In this document: piece after piece, positions 9,919 to 17,838 of the stretch | Layout of the letters: every line of letters starts with the position of its first letter | Numbering within the stretch: the stretch's first letter is position 1 | Origin: Hydrogenibacillus schlegelii | Lineage (GTDB): Bacteria; Bacillota; Bacilli; Thermicanales; DSM-22653 | Length of the DNA: 64,000 nt | Direction: 5' to 3' | NCBI RefSeq assembly: GCF_001653195.1 | Contig: NZ_JXBB01000012.1 | Location: 62,001-126,000, forward strand | The notes under the pieces: generated by a model | Databases searched by the model: none | The model's input: the letters and a program-made list of their open reading frames with translations, nothing else | What the model was told of the DNA's origin: nothing | Position numbers and translations under genes: made by a program

Positions 9919-10392
9919 ATGGAACTTCTATCCATCCGCGAAGCGGCGAAAAAGCTCGGCGTGCACCCCAACCGTCTCCGGGAGTGGGAGAAAAAAGGGC
10001 TCATCCGCCCGATTCGGCTTCCGAGCGGCCACCGAAGATACCCGACAGAAGAAATCGACCGCATCCTGAAGGCAGGAGGGATGAACGAAACAGAAGCCGA
10101 TGCGGTCGCTCTCTACGCCCGGATCTCGACGAAAAAAGAGGCCGAAGCGGGAAACCTCTCTCCCGACCGCCTGGCGCGGTTTGGTTTCGACGTTCTCGAA
10201 CGGCATCTGAAGTCCTGCGGCGTAGAAATCGAAGTGATCTCGCCGAAAGAACCGGAAGAGGCGCACGCGGAGCTGGTTCAGGATCTTCTGGCCATCGTCA
10301 CGTCTTTTTCCGCCCGGATCGACGGCGCCCGAGGGGGCAGGAAAATCCGCCGGGGCTTTCAGGAGCTGATGCGGCGTGTCCGTGAAGAATAG
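9919..10392 (+). CDS. tnpA: IS607-type serine recombinase, internally deleted
   Basis: 157 residues. The MerR-like HTH comes first (LSIREAAKKLGVHPNRLREWE, GHRRYPTEEIDRIL), then the start of the serine-recombinase fold (ALYARISTKKEAEAGNL, with the presumed catalytic Ser in ARIS). The sequence then jumps directly to DRLARFGFDVLE and the conserved C-terminal AIVTSFSARI. In family members about 45-50 residues lie between these two parts. The reading frame is kept, so this is a clean in-frame deletion through the catalytic fold. The product could still bind DNA but is unlikely to recombine it. Its last 17 bases overlap tnpB. Confidence 0.85.
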   Translation: MELLSIREAAKKLGVHPNRLREWEKKGLIRPIRLPSGHRRYPTEEIDRILKAGGMNETEADAVALYARISTKKEAEAGNLSPDRLARFGFDVLERHLKSCGVEIEVISPKEPEEAHAELVQDLLAIVTSFSARIDGARGGRKIRRGFQELMRRVREE

Positions 10393-12046
10393 CTTCACGA
10401 TCATCGGGGAATTCTTCCCCGAAGTTTACCCGGCCTTTCGGTCCGGGAAGTGGGCCCGGGGCGAAGAAGATCCCTTGACCACCGAGATGCGGCTTTTCTC
10501 CGCCTGCCTGCGGTGGTCTTACAGGCGGATTTTGAAGGGAGTTTCCCGCACGGAAATCAAAAAGCAAGGGCAGGATCTTTTCGGCCTCAACTCCCGCTAC
10601 GTCGACGATGCCCGCCTGAAGGCGCAGGGCATGATCGATGCGCAGAAAGAACTTCTGGAGCTTGAGATCGAAACGACCGAAGCGAAGCTTCGGCGGGCGC
10701 GAAAGAAACTCGGCTGGGCCATGGAGAAACGGAGCCGGGCCGAGAAGAACGGCCTCTCGAAAGACGAACTCCGGACGCTCGATCGGACCGTCCCGGGAAG
10801 GCAGGCGCGCGTCTCGGCACTGGAAAAGCGGCTGAAGGAGTTGAGAGAACACAAAGAAAACGGAACCGTCCCCACGGCGATCTTTGGAGGAAGAAAGCTC
10901 TGGCGGAACGTCTGCAAGGGAAAGGCCACCCGGGACGAATGGCGGGCGGCCCGAAAAAATCGGCTTTACGCCCGCGGAGACCGCACCAAAGGCGGCAACC
11001 CCAACCTGAAGATCACCTTCGACGGGCATGCATTCCGCATGGCCGTCACGATTTCTCATCTGTCGGAGCCGACCGGTGTGGACGCTCTGGGGCGACCGAT
11101 CATGCGCCGGGCGCCTCGCGTCCTTGGGCGACTCTGGATTCCCCCAAAGCACCGGGCGCGCCTTCTCGGGTGGCTTGCCGAAAAGCGGCCGTACACCGCG
11201 GAACTGATCCGGGGCCCGGACGGACGCTTTCGCGTTCACATCGCGCTGGAACTGGACGATCAACCGGCGCCGGATTTTTCGCGCGGCGCCCTCGCCGTCG
11301 ATATCAACCCCGACGGCGTGGGGCTCGCCAACGTCTCTTCCTGCGGTCTTCCCGAACCGTGGCCGAAAGGATTCCGGATTCCCCATCCGAAGAACCTGGG
11401 CAAATACGACGGGGAGTTTCAAGTCATCCCGTATCCATCGGGTTTTCTGACCATCCGGGTCCCCGAACTCGCCTACGCTTCGGGATTTCGGCGCCGGTAT
11501 CTCATCGGCGTCCTGGCCAAGGTGGTCGTGGACGTCGCCAAAGCGTTGGGGAAGCCTCTGGCGATGGAAACGCTGAGTTTCGATCAGGGGAGGCTGGACC
11601 GGGGAAAAACGTTCAACCGGATGGCCGCCCAGTTTCCCTATGCGATGGTCCTTCAGGCGTTGATGCGGCGGGCGGTCAAAGAGAACGTGGGGTACAAACA
11701 AGTCCCGCCCCAGCACACCTCCACCATCGGCCGGCTCAAGTACGAAAAGAAATACGGCGTTCCCGTTCACGGTGCGGCGGCCCTGGTCATCGGCAGGCGG
11801 GCCATGGGTTTTAGGGAGCGCATCACGCGCGAGGTTCGGGACTTCGTGCTTCGGGTGAAAGAACGGCGGAAACCGACGGGTGATCTCCGACCGAGGGAAG
11901 GAACCGGGATGACCCGGAAGGTCGAAGCCGCGCTTCAGGCGCTGGAGACGAAGCTTCTTCTGCACAACGGGCTTGCCCGCCGGCAGCAGGAAAGTTTCTT
12001 CTCCTGCTGGCGCGAACTCAAAACGCTTGCTTTGGCCTTCCGGTAA
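10376..12046 (+). CDS. tnpB: TnpB-related protein of IS607 element
   Basis: 556 residues, in the TnpB/OrfB superfamily of RNA-guided nucleases and their relatives. A basic N-terminal region with a coiled-coil stretch (about 80-160) precedes a RuvC-like domain. Asp309 (ALAVDINPDGVG) and Glu398 (LAMETLSFDQG) match the first two catalytic acids. At the third position the sequence reads PVHGAAALVIGRR, with His465 where canonical TnpB has Asp, and the zinc-ribbon CxxC pairs are missing. This HxAAA pattern resembles the variant family often called TnpB-related. Whether it cuts DNA cannot be told from sequence. It overlaps tnpA by 17 bases and is followed by a structured non-coding stretch. Confidence 0.85.
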   Translation: MSVKNSFTIIGEFFPEVYPAFRSGKWARGEEDPLTTEMRLFSACLRWSYRRILKGVSRTEIKKQGQDLFGLNSRYVDDARLKAQGMIDAQKELLELEIETTEAKLRRARKKLGWAMEKRSRAEKNGLSKDELRTLDRTVPGRQARVSALEKRLKELREHKENGTVPTAIFGGRKLWRNVCKGKATRDEWRAARKNRLYARGDRTKGGNPNLKITFDGHAFRMAVTISHLSEPTGVDALGRPIMRRAPRVLGRLWIPPKHRARLLGWLAEKRPYTAELIRGPDGRFRVHIALELDDQPAPDFSRGALAVDINPDGVGLANVSSCGLPEPWPKGFRIPHPKNLGKYDGEFQVIPYPSGFLTIRVPELAYASGFRRRYLIGVLAKVVVDVAKALGKPLAMETLSFDQGRLDRGKTFNRMAAQFPYAMVLQALMRRAVKENVGYKQVPPQHTSTIGRLKYEKKYGVPVHGAAALVIGRRAMGFRERITREVRDFVLRVKERRKPTGDLRPREGTGMTRKVEAALQALETKLLLHNGLARRQQESFFSCWRELKTLALAFR

Positions 12047-12335
12047 CCCCGTTTCGCCGGGGGTTCGGACAAACCCGGCAGGGCGAATCTGACAGATCGG
12101 TGCTTGCGGCGGCGGGTTTCGCCGCCTCTCCCCCGGCCCACTCCGTTCTGCGGGTGCAGCGCACTCCGTCCGGCCGTGCAGACGAGACCGGGGGACGGGG
12201 AAGGAAGACCTTCCCGTGAGCACTCCGGGTGGGACGCCCGGGCCCAGACCCCGATTTCCGAAAGGAGGTGAACGCCTGGTTCGGAGGGGTCCCTGCCTGA
12301 AATGAAGTTCAGGTAGGTTTTACGAACCAGGCAGT
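12047..12335 (+). ncRNA. Structured right end of IS element, omega-RNA candidate
   Basis: 289 GC-rich bases between tnpB and the presumed element end, with several perfect hairpins: GGCGGCG/CGCCGCC (12108-12126), GGGAAGG/CCTTCCC (12198-12215), and a nested pair GCCTGGTTCG/CGAACCAGGC (12274-12283 and 12323-12332) enclosing CCTGAA/TTCAGG (12296-12313). TnpB systems make their guide RNA from the element's right end, so this is the expected place for it. No consensus is known to me, so the call rests on position and structure. An AAAGGAGGTGA (12261-12271) opens a 10-codon frame. Confidence 0.45.
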
Positions 12336-12339
12336 CCCC

Positions 12340-13077
12340 GTGCGGGCGGAAAAGGCGCTTGAGCACTGGCTGGAGGCGGAGATCCTCGCCCGCGGCCGGC
12401 CCCACGATCCGGCGGCCCGGAAGACGGCGGATCTCTTTTATCGCATTTTGCTGGAAGACCATCGCATCGAGGTCGATGCGATCGAAGAGGCGATCGAGGA
12501 CGCGGCGTACGTCGTCGTCTACCGGCAGGCCGGGGAGCCGAAGCGGGCCGCCTTCGACCGCTACCGCGTCGAAGCGCTCCTTCGGGCCGTCGAGGGCGAT
12601 CCGAAGTACGGCATCGTCTATCCGGAACCGGAGGAGGCGGAGGCGATCGGACCGAAGGCCGGTTCACCGGAGGAGGGAGGCGGCCCGGAAGCGGACGAAC
12701 GAGGTGCGGCCGATCCGCCGGGCGGCCTTTCGGCCGCGTCCGGCCCGCCGGCTCCGTCAGCGGACGAGCCCCCGGTGCTGGTCGATGAGATCGAGCAGGT
12801 TGGCGATGTAGGCGCCGATGAGCGGGAGCGAGACGAAGTGCCGGAGCACGAGGAGGAGGAGGGCGAAGACGAGCGTCGCCCCGAGGGTGATGCCGAGCCC
12901 CCGGGTGATGCCGGCGAGGAGGTTCAGCGCGATCACCCGTCGGGGCGAGGTGTAGTGGGTCAGGAGGTCGTAAAATTCCCCCCGGGCGAGCGCCCGGGCG
13001 AGGCGGTCGATCGGCCGGAGGGACGTCTCGAGGGTTTCCAACCGCTCGAGGAGGGCCGTGAGCGCTTCGGACGATAA
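12340..13077 (+). CDS. Hypothetical protein; 3' half doubtful
   Basis: The frame encodes 245 residues. The first 100 or so look like a real soluble protein (ALEHWLEAEILARGRP, DLFYRILLEDHRIEVDAIEEAI, YGIVYPEPEEAEAI). From about residue 140 the frame runs 321 bases opposite the membrane-protein gene ending at 12757 and becomes an acidic low-complexity string, as expected from antisense of hydrophobic codons. The true gene may therefore end earlier through a lost stop or frameshift. Its GTG start has no ribosome site of its own; one lies before the inserted IS element at 9845. I do not recognise the family. Confidence 0.45.
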   Translation: MRAEKALEHWLEAEILARGRPHDPAARKTADLFYRILLEDHRIEVDAIEEAIEDAAYVVVYRQAGEPKRAAFDRYRVEALLRAVEGDPKYGIVYPEPEEAEAIGPKAGSPEEGGGPEADERGAADPPGGLSAASGPPAPSADEPPVLVDEIEQVGDVGADERERDEVPEHEEEEGEDERRPEGDAEPPGDAGEEVQRDHPSGRGVVGQEVVKFPPGERPGEAVDRPEGRLEGFQPLEEGRERFGR

Positions 13078-13272
13078 GGCCGGCTCGAAGTCGGCCGGGG
13101 ATCGCCGTCCGAGGCCGTTTCGGGCGGAGCGGTCGGTTCGGGAAGGGCCGTCCGGGCGGGGGCCGCCCGGGGATCGGTCGTCGGGGCGGCGATCGGACGG
13201 CGGCCGGGTCGGTCGGTCCGTGGCGCATCCCTCCCTGGGTTCGATCGGGACTTTTTGCTTCGGAAACATCAT
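12757..13272 (-). CDS. DUF5665-type membrane protein
   Basis: About 171 residues. A disordered Arg/Pro/Asp-rich N-terminus is followed by a conserved-looking segment: LLERLETLETSL, LARGEFYDLLTHYTSPRR, then one long or two short membrane spans (GITLGATLVFALLLLVL) and a cytoplasm-like tail. The ARGEFYDL...R...N pattern is that of the small DUF5665 proteins of Bacillales, whose function is unknown to me. The start is uncertain: ATG at 13272 (complement) lacks a clear ribosome site. It is probably co-transcribed behind the sporulation lipoprotein gene that ends at 13376. Confidence 0.7.
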   Translation of the reverse strand: MMFPKQKVPIEPREGCATDRPTRPPSDRRPDDRSPGGPRPDGPSRTDRSARNGLGRRSPADFEPALSSEALTALLERLETLETSLRPIDRLARALARGEFYDLLTHYTSPRRVIALNLLAGITRGLGITLGATLVFALLLLVLRHFVSLPLIGAYIANLLDLIDQHRGLVR

Positions 13273-13375
13273 ACCGCCGCCGGCGAAAAAACAAAACCGG
13301 CGCCGGCCGACGCTCCGGTCCGGTGCAAAAGAAATCGCCGGCCGACCGAAGCCGGGCGCCGGCGAACGAAAAGGA

Positions 13376-14158
13376 TTACGGTGCGGAGGCGGGAGGCGGT
13401 GCGGCGGGCGATGGCGCGGGCGAATCCGGGGACGTCGGCAAAGCGGGCCTCCCCGGGGCGACCGGCGCCTGGGGAGACGGCGCCGGCGTCGCCGGTGCGG
13501 TCGGGGCTTTCGGGCCGGCCGGCTTCTCGCCCGGGACGGGTCGGCTCGGGACCGTCCCGTCCGGCGGCGTTCGGACCGGCGCGATCGGCGCCGCGCCGTC
13601 TGCCGGTTCGCGGATTTTCGGCCCGCGGGGAAGCTCCGGGGCCAGGCGACCGACGATGTCGGCGAGCTCGTCGAAGACGGCGACGAGGGGTTCGCCCCGG
13701 GCGATTTTGTCCCGCATCGCCTGCAGGCGGGCAAAAAGGTCCGGATCGGCGGTCACGATCGCCCGGGCGCCGTACGGGTCGTGTTTCAGGGCTTCGGCGA
13801 CGGCGTATTTGGTCGTCGTCACCTGGGCGTGGGAAAGATGTTCGTCGACGCCGATGGCGACGACGGCGTACGGGCCGAGGACGACGGCGGTGGCGCGTCG
13901 GACGTACGGGTCGGCGAGAGCGAGCTCGACCAGCCGGTCGGCGATTTTCTCGGCTTCGGCCCGGTTTTTCGGGGCTTCGGGCGGCGGTTCATAGCGGATC
14001 GTGTTGGGCACCTTTTCGTGGGGCGGGCGACCGGTCGTTGACGGGGGGGCCGGCGCCTCGCCGGCCGCCCCTCCGGAGGCGGTCCACGGCAGGGCGCAGC
14101 CGCCGAGGCCGAGCGCCAGGGCGATGCCGACGATCAGACGGGCGGTGGCGCGACCCAT
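13376..14158 (-). CDS. YhcN/YlaJ-family sporulation lipoprotein
   Basis: 260 residues. A lipoprotein signal peptide ends in LGLGGC. The central domain (about 50-170) has the family pattern of small spore lipoproteins: IADRLVELALADPYVRRATAVVLGPYAVVAIGVD and VAEALKHDPYGARAIVTADPDLFARL. A tail of about 80 residues rich in Pro and Ala follows and is longer than in Bacillus homologues. In Bacillus such proteins are made in the forespore or associate with the spore membrane; exact roles are unclear. The start at 14158 has AGGGGAG close upstream. It is followed on the same strand by the DUF5665 gene. Confidence 0.82.
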   Translation of the reverse strand: MGRATARLIVGIALALGLGGCALPWTASGGAAGEAPAPPSTTGRPPHEKVPNTIRYEPPPEAPKNRAEAEKIADRLVELALADPYVRRATAVVLGPYAVVAIGVDEHLSHAQVTTTKYAVAEALKHDPYGARAIVTADPDLFARLQAMRDKIARGEPLVAVFDELADIVGRLAPELPRGPKIREPADGAAPIAPVRTPPDGTVPSRPVPGEKPAGPKAPTAPATPAPSPQAPVAPGRPALPTSPDSPAPSPAAPPPASAP

Positions 14159-14366
14159 GACGTCTCCCCTTTCGCCTGGCCGGAAGGCCCGGGCCCGCGG
14201 CGCGGGACTTCCGACCGAAAATATCCGGTCCGTGCGGTTAGTCTGTCCGGCGCCGGCGGCCCCTATGCCGGCCCGTGGCGCCGGGCGGAAAGGGGAGGAG
14301 CGGGTCGGCCTCGGGCGGGGCGGCGACCCCGATCGGTATGAAGATCAAAAAGGAGGGAACGGGACG

Positions 14367-15527
14367 ATGACCGGTCGGGCGGCGCCGGCGGATCGGGCGG
14401 CGTGTGCGGAACGCCTCCTCCGGCACCTTCGGAACGAAGGCGGGCGAATCGGCTTCGGAGCGTGGATGGCCTTTGCCCTCTACGACCCGGTCTGCGGTTA
14501 CTACTTTCGGCCCGGGGTGAAGATCGGACGGGCGGGGGATTTTTATACGGCGAGCGCCGTCGGCGACGCCTACGGCGCATTCTGGGCCCGGGATTTTGCC
14601 CGCCGGTTTGAAGCCTGGCGCGAGGCCGGGGCGGGCGGTGAAGGGTTTTTGGCGATCGTCGAGCTCGGCGCCGGCGACGGCCGGTTTGCCGCTCAGGTCC
14701 TGGACCGGCTGGCCGCCGAGCGGCCGGAGGTGTACGGCCGGCTCCGCTACGTCGCGGTCGAAGCGTCTCCGTGGCACCGGGAGGGCCTTTTTTTGCGGAC
14801 GAAACCCCACCGGCCGCTTCTTCAGCTCGTCCCGACGCCGGAGGCGCTTCTTTCGGGCGATGTCCTCGCCGGCGCCGGGCCGGTGATCGTCTTCGCCAAT
14901 GAATTTTACGACGCCTTTCCCGTCGAGCGGCTGAAGAAGGCGCCGGACGGCCGGCTCTTCTGGCAGGTCGTGCGGGAGGAAGCCGGCCGGCCGGTCCTCG
15001 CCTGGGCGGACGACGTGCCGGCGGAGGCCCGGGCGTACGCCGAGCGGTTTGGCGGCGCGTTTTCGCCGGAGCACGTGTTTGAAGCGCCCCTTGAGGGCCT
15101 GCGGCTGTACCGGCGGCTTGCGGAGGCCTTTCCCGGGGCGACGTTCATCACCGTCGATTACGGCCTTCCGTTTGCCGAGCTGGCGGCGCCGCACCGGCGG
15201 GAAGGGACGGTGGTGGGCTTTTGGCGGCACAGGCTCCGGGACGACTGGTTTGAGCGGCCCGGTGAGATGGACCTCACGGCGCAGGTGCCGGTCGAGGCGT
15301 ATCGGAGCGAGGGGGAGGCGGGCGGCCTGGCGACGGAAGCCCTCCTCCCGCAGGGGGAGTACCTCGTCGCCCGGGGGATTCTCGACTTTTTGCAGCCTGC
15401 GGTGGGGACGCCGGCGGAGCGGGATCCGTTTCACCCGATCGCCCGCCGAAACCGGGCCGTCCGGGCGCTCATCCTTCCCGACGGCTTCGGCCAGGCGTTT
15501 TTCGTCCTCGTGCAGCGGCGGCCCTGA
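14367..15527 (+). CDS. SAM-dependent methyltransferase, MidA/NDUFAF7 family
   Basis: 386 residues of the MidA (DUF185) class I methyltransferase family. Motifs: FGAWMAFALYDPVCGYY, GDFYTASAVGDAYGAFWA, the SAM-binding VELGAGDGRFAAQ, FANEFYDAFPV and ITVDYGLP. The mitochondrial relative dimethylates an arginine of complex I; the bacterial substrate is not established. The start ATG at 14367 has AGGAGGG 9 bases upstream, which rules out the longer open frame to 14001. It diverges from the sporulation lipoprotein gene. Confidence 0.88.
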   Translation: MTGRAAPADRAACAERLLRHLRNEGGRIGFGAWMAFALYDPVCGYYFRPGVKIGRAGDFYTASAVGDAYGAFWARDFARRFEAWREAGAGGEGFLAIVELGAGDGRFAAQVLDRLAAERPEVYGRLRYVAVEASPWHREGLFLRTKPHRPLLQLVPTPEALLSGDVLAGAGPVIVFANEFYDAFPVERLKKAPDGRLFWQVVREEAGRPVLAWADDVPAEARAYAERFGGAFSPEHVFEAPLEGLRLYRRLAEAFPGATFITVDYGLPFAELAAPHRREGTVVGFWRHRLRDDWFERPGEMDLTAQVPVEAYRSEGEAGGLATEALLPQGEYLVARGILDFLQPAVGTPAERDPFHPIARRNRAVRALILPDGFGQAFFVLVQRRP

Positions 15528-15656
15528 CGGCGACGCTTTTTTCCGCCCTGGATCCGGCGCTTTGTTCGCGGTTTTGCATCTTCCGCGACGCATAGCGACC
15601 GGCGCCTCGGCGCACGCTAAGACGGCCACCCCGATTTTTGGCAAAGGGGGAGACGC

Positions 15657-16058
15657 ATGCGGCGATCGTGGCGCCGGCTTCTCGCTTCGGCTCTGGCGGC
15701 GCTCTTTTCGGTGACGTTCGGCCTCGGGGTCGTCCTGACCGCCCTTCCGGCCGGCGGCGCCCGGGCGGCGCCGACGCCGGAGCTCGACGTAAACAGCGAG
15801 GTGCGGCACGGCAAGGTGTACCTCGAATTTCGCTGCCGACATTTCCGCCTCGCCGCTCCGGACCCGACGGCGCCGAAGCGCTACGGCGAAGGCCATATCG
15901 TTCTCACCGTCGACGGGCGGGAGGTGGCCCGGCTCGACCGGCGGGTGTTCGTCGTCGAGGGGCTCAAACCGGGAGCGCACGCGTTCCGGGCGGAACTCGT
16001 GCACCGAGACGGGTCGCCGTACGGTGTCGTCCGGGAGTGGACGGTCGCGGTGCCGTAA
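15657..16058 (+). CDS. Small secreted protein, Ig-like fold likely
   Basis: 133 residues with a clear Sec signal peptide (basic MRRSWRR start, hydrophobic core, cleavage near ARAAP). The mature part of about 95 residues is beta-rich, with GHIVLTVDGREVARLDRRVFVVEGLKPGAHAFRAELVHRDGSPYG. This resembles the C-terminal pattern of small periplasmic or extracellular Ig-like proteins, some of them metal- or oxidase-associated. I do not assign a function. It lies convergent to the ba3 oxidase genes and shares a terminator with them. AAGGGGGAG precedes the ATG. Confidence 0.72.
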   Translation: MRRSWRRLLASALAALFSVTFGLGVVLTALPAGGARAAPTPELDVNSEVRHGKVYLEFRCRHFRLAAPDPTAPKRYGEGHIVLTVDGREVARLDRRVFVVEGLKPGAHAFRAELVHRDGSPYGVVREWTVAVP

Positions 16059-16133
16059 GGGACCGCGGCCGGGCGGGGCGATCGGCCGGCCGGGCCTGCC
16101 CTCCTGGTGGAGGGGGAAGCCGCGGCCGCAAAG

Positions 16134-16176
16134 AAACGGCGCTTCACCACGTGCGAAGCGGTGGAGCGCCGTTTTT
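16134..16176. terminator. Terminator between secreted protein and cbaA
   Basis: A stem of about 15 bp (AAACGGCGCTTCACC at 16134-16148 with 16160-16174, one G-U pair) is followed by a T-run. The A-run at its left end also serves the minus-strand cbaA, whose stop codon lies within the stem. Confidence 0.8.
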
Positions 16177-17838
16177 CGTCTGCGTCAGGAGTTCGATGAA
16201 CGGTCCGGTGTAGGCGATCAGGATGAGGGCGACGGCGAGGGCCACCCAGAGGCCCCACCGCTCGAGGATCGGCGGCGGTGGGGGCGCCCTTTTTCGGACG
16301 TCTCCGATCGGAAAGTCGACGATCGCTTCGGCGCGGGGGGCGAAGAGGAAGAGGTAGGCGACGGCCGCCAGGTAGACGAGGGCGCCGAGGAAGAGGAGGA
16401 CGGCGCCGCCGGCGAGGAGCGCCCGCCAGGGGGCCCACCGCTCGACGATGGCGGCTCCGGCGTATGTGGCAAAGGCCGTCCGCCGCGGCTCGCCGAGGAC
16501 GCCGAGGACGTGCATCGCCGTCGACATGAGGAGCATGCCCGTGCTCCAGAGGAGGACGGCGGCGATGCCGGCCCGGTTGGCCCCGGAGGTGTACGCCCGA
16601 CCCGTGAGGGCGGGGACGGCCCAGAAGGTGATGGCAAAATACGTCAGGACGACCGTCGTGGCGAGGGTCAGGTGAAAGTGGCCGGGGAGCCAGAGGGTGT
16701 TGTGGACGACCGTGTTCAGCTGGTAACTGGCGTTGATGATGCCGCCGGCGCCGCCGGGGATAAAGAACAGCATGCCGGCGACCGGCGCGAGGAAGCGGGC
16801 GTCCTGCCAGGGAAGCTTTCGGATCCAGGCGAACGGCCGCGTCGCGCCCAGGCCGCGGCCCGCCGCCTCAAACGTCGCCAGAACGGTAAAGACGGTGAGA
16901 AGCGTCGGAATGACGACGAAGAAGGTCAGGGTCGTCTGGACAAATTTCCAGATCGGCGCGATGCCGGGGTCGCCGAACTGGTGGTGCAGCCCGACGGGGA
17001 TCGAGTAGAGGAGGAAGAGGAGGAACGTCAGCCGCGGGAGGAGATGGCTGAAAATCTCCCCGCCGATCATGCGGGGAAGGTTGACGTACCAGTAGATGTA
17101 CGCCGGAAGGAGCCAGAAATAGACGACCGGGTGTCCGAAAAACCAGAAAAACGTTCGGGCGGCGCCGACGTGGATCCTGGGGACCCAGCCGAGCGACCAC
17201 GGGATGAGCTGGACCACGAGCTCGACGAGGACGCCGAGGGTGGCGATGAGCCACATGATGTACGTCGCCACGGCCATGTAGGCGAAAAGCGGCGAAGGCT
17301 CACCCGGATGGGCGTTTTTCCAGCGCCGGTACGCGGAAAAGAGGCTCACCCCGGGCAGCCAGCTGCCGAAGAGGACGAACAGGATGCCGAAGTAAAACGT
17401 CGGGTGCGCGTGCATCGGCGGGTAAAACGTGTAAAGCACCGTCGCCCGGTTGGACAGGATGGCGAAGACGCCGAGGACCGTTCCGGCGAGCATGAGGACG
17501 AAACCGGCCCAGGCGAAGCGGCGTTCCGGCGGGGTGAAGGAGCCGCCGGTCGTTTTCGCCGTGCCGAGCAGGAGAAAACCGGCGATGGTGAAGGTCGTAA
17601 AGACGTAGGCGAGGGCGACGCCGTGTAAGGTGAGGAGCTGGTAGTAGCCGATCGTCGACGGAAGAACGAGAAAGCCCGTCCGGGAAAGCCCCTGCAGAAG
17701 CCCGGCGATGATGCCGAGGAAAAAGGCGAGGTGGGCGACGATGAAGTGGGCGAGGAAAAGCCGCCGCTCTTCGGCGGGAAAGACGTGGCCGGCGGTTCGG
17801 ATCACTGACCCGCCGGGGCCGTGCTCGACGCGGACCAT
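16144..17838 (-). CDS. cbaA: ba3-type cytochrome c oxidase subunit I
   Basis: 564 residues with about 13 membrane spans: the heme-copper oxidase catalytic subunit of the B (ba3) family. Heme and copper ligands are visible in LLTLHGVALAY, FFGHPVVYFWLLPAYIY (CuB His and the cross-linked Tyr), GLHHQFGDPG and WLPGHFHLTLATT. It reduces O2 to water and pumps protons in the plasma membrane, with high oxygen affinity in known members. Start ATG at 17838 (complement), AAGGAGG 9 bases upstream. It overlaps the end of subunit II by 37 bases. Confidence 0.95.
   Translation of the reverse strand: MVRVEHGPGGSVIRTAGHVFPAEERRLFLAHFIVAHLAFFLGIIAGLLQGLSRTGFLVLPSTIGYYQLLTLHGVALAYVFTTFTIAGFLLLGTAKTTGGSFTPPERRFAWAGFVLMLAGTVLGVFAILSNRATVLYTFYPPMHAHPTFYFGILFVLFGSWLPGVSLFSAYRRWKNAHPGEPSPLFAYMAVATYIMWLIATLGVLVELVVQLIPWSLGWVPRIHVGAARTFFWFFGHPVVYFWLLPAYIYWYVNLPRMIGGEIFSHLLPRLTFLLFLLYSIPVGLHHQFGDPGIAPIWKFVQTTLTFFVVIPTLLTVFTVLATFEAAGRGLGATRPFAWIRKLPWQDARFLAPVAGMLFFIPGGAGGIINASYQLNTVVHNTLWLPGHFHLTLATTVVLTYFAITFWAVPALTGRAYTSGANRAGIAAVLLWSTGMLLMSTAMHVLGVLGEPRRTAFATYAGAAIVERWAPWRALLAGGAVLLFLGALVYLAAVAYLFLFAPRAEAIVDFPIGDVRKRAPPPPPILERWGLWVALAVALILIAYTGPFIELLTQTKNGAPPLRTW

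Larger units (their letters stand above)
9859..12335 (+). mobile_element. IS607-type element (tnpA + tnpB), ends inferred
   Basis: An element of about 2.5 kb with the IS607 gene order: a MerR-HTH serine recombinase followed by an overlapping tnpB. IS607 elements lack terminal inverted repeats, so ends are hard to place. I put them at the GCAGT found both at 9859-9863 and 12331-12335, because joining the flanks there would place the AAAGGAGG at 9845 about 15 bases before the GTG at 12340. The recombinase has an internal deletion, so the copy is probably not self-mobile. Confidence 0.75.

Noticed and set aside
10298-12223. A 641-codon frame opposite tnpB
   Set aside because: tnpB has recognisable RuvC motifs on the plus strand; the opposite frame has no known pattern.
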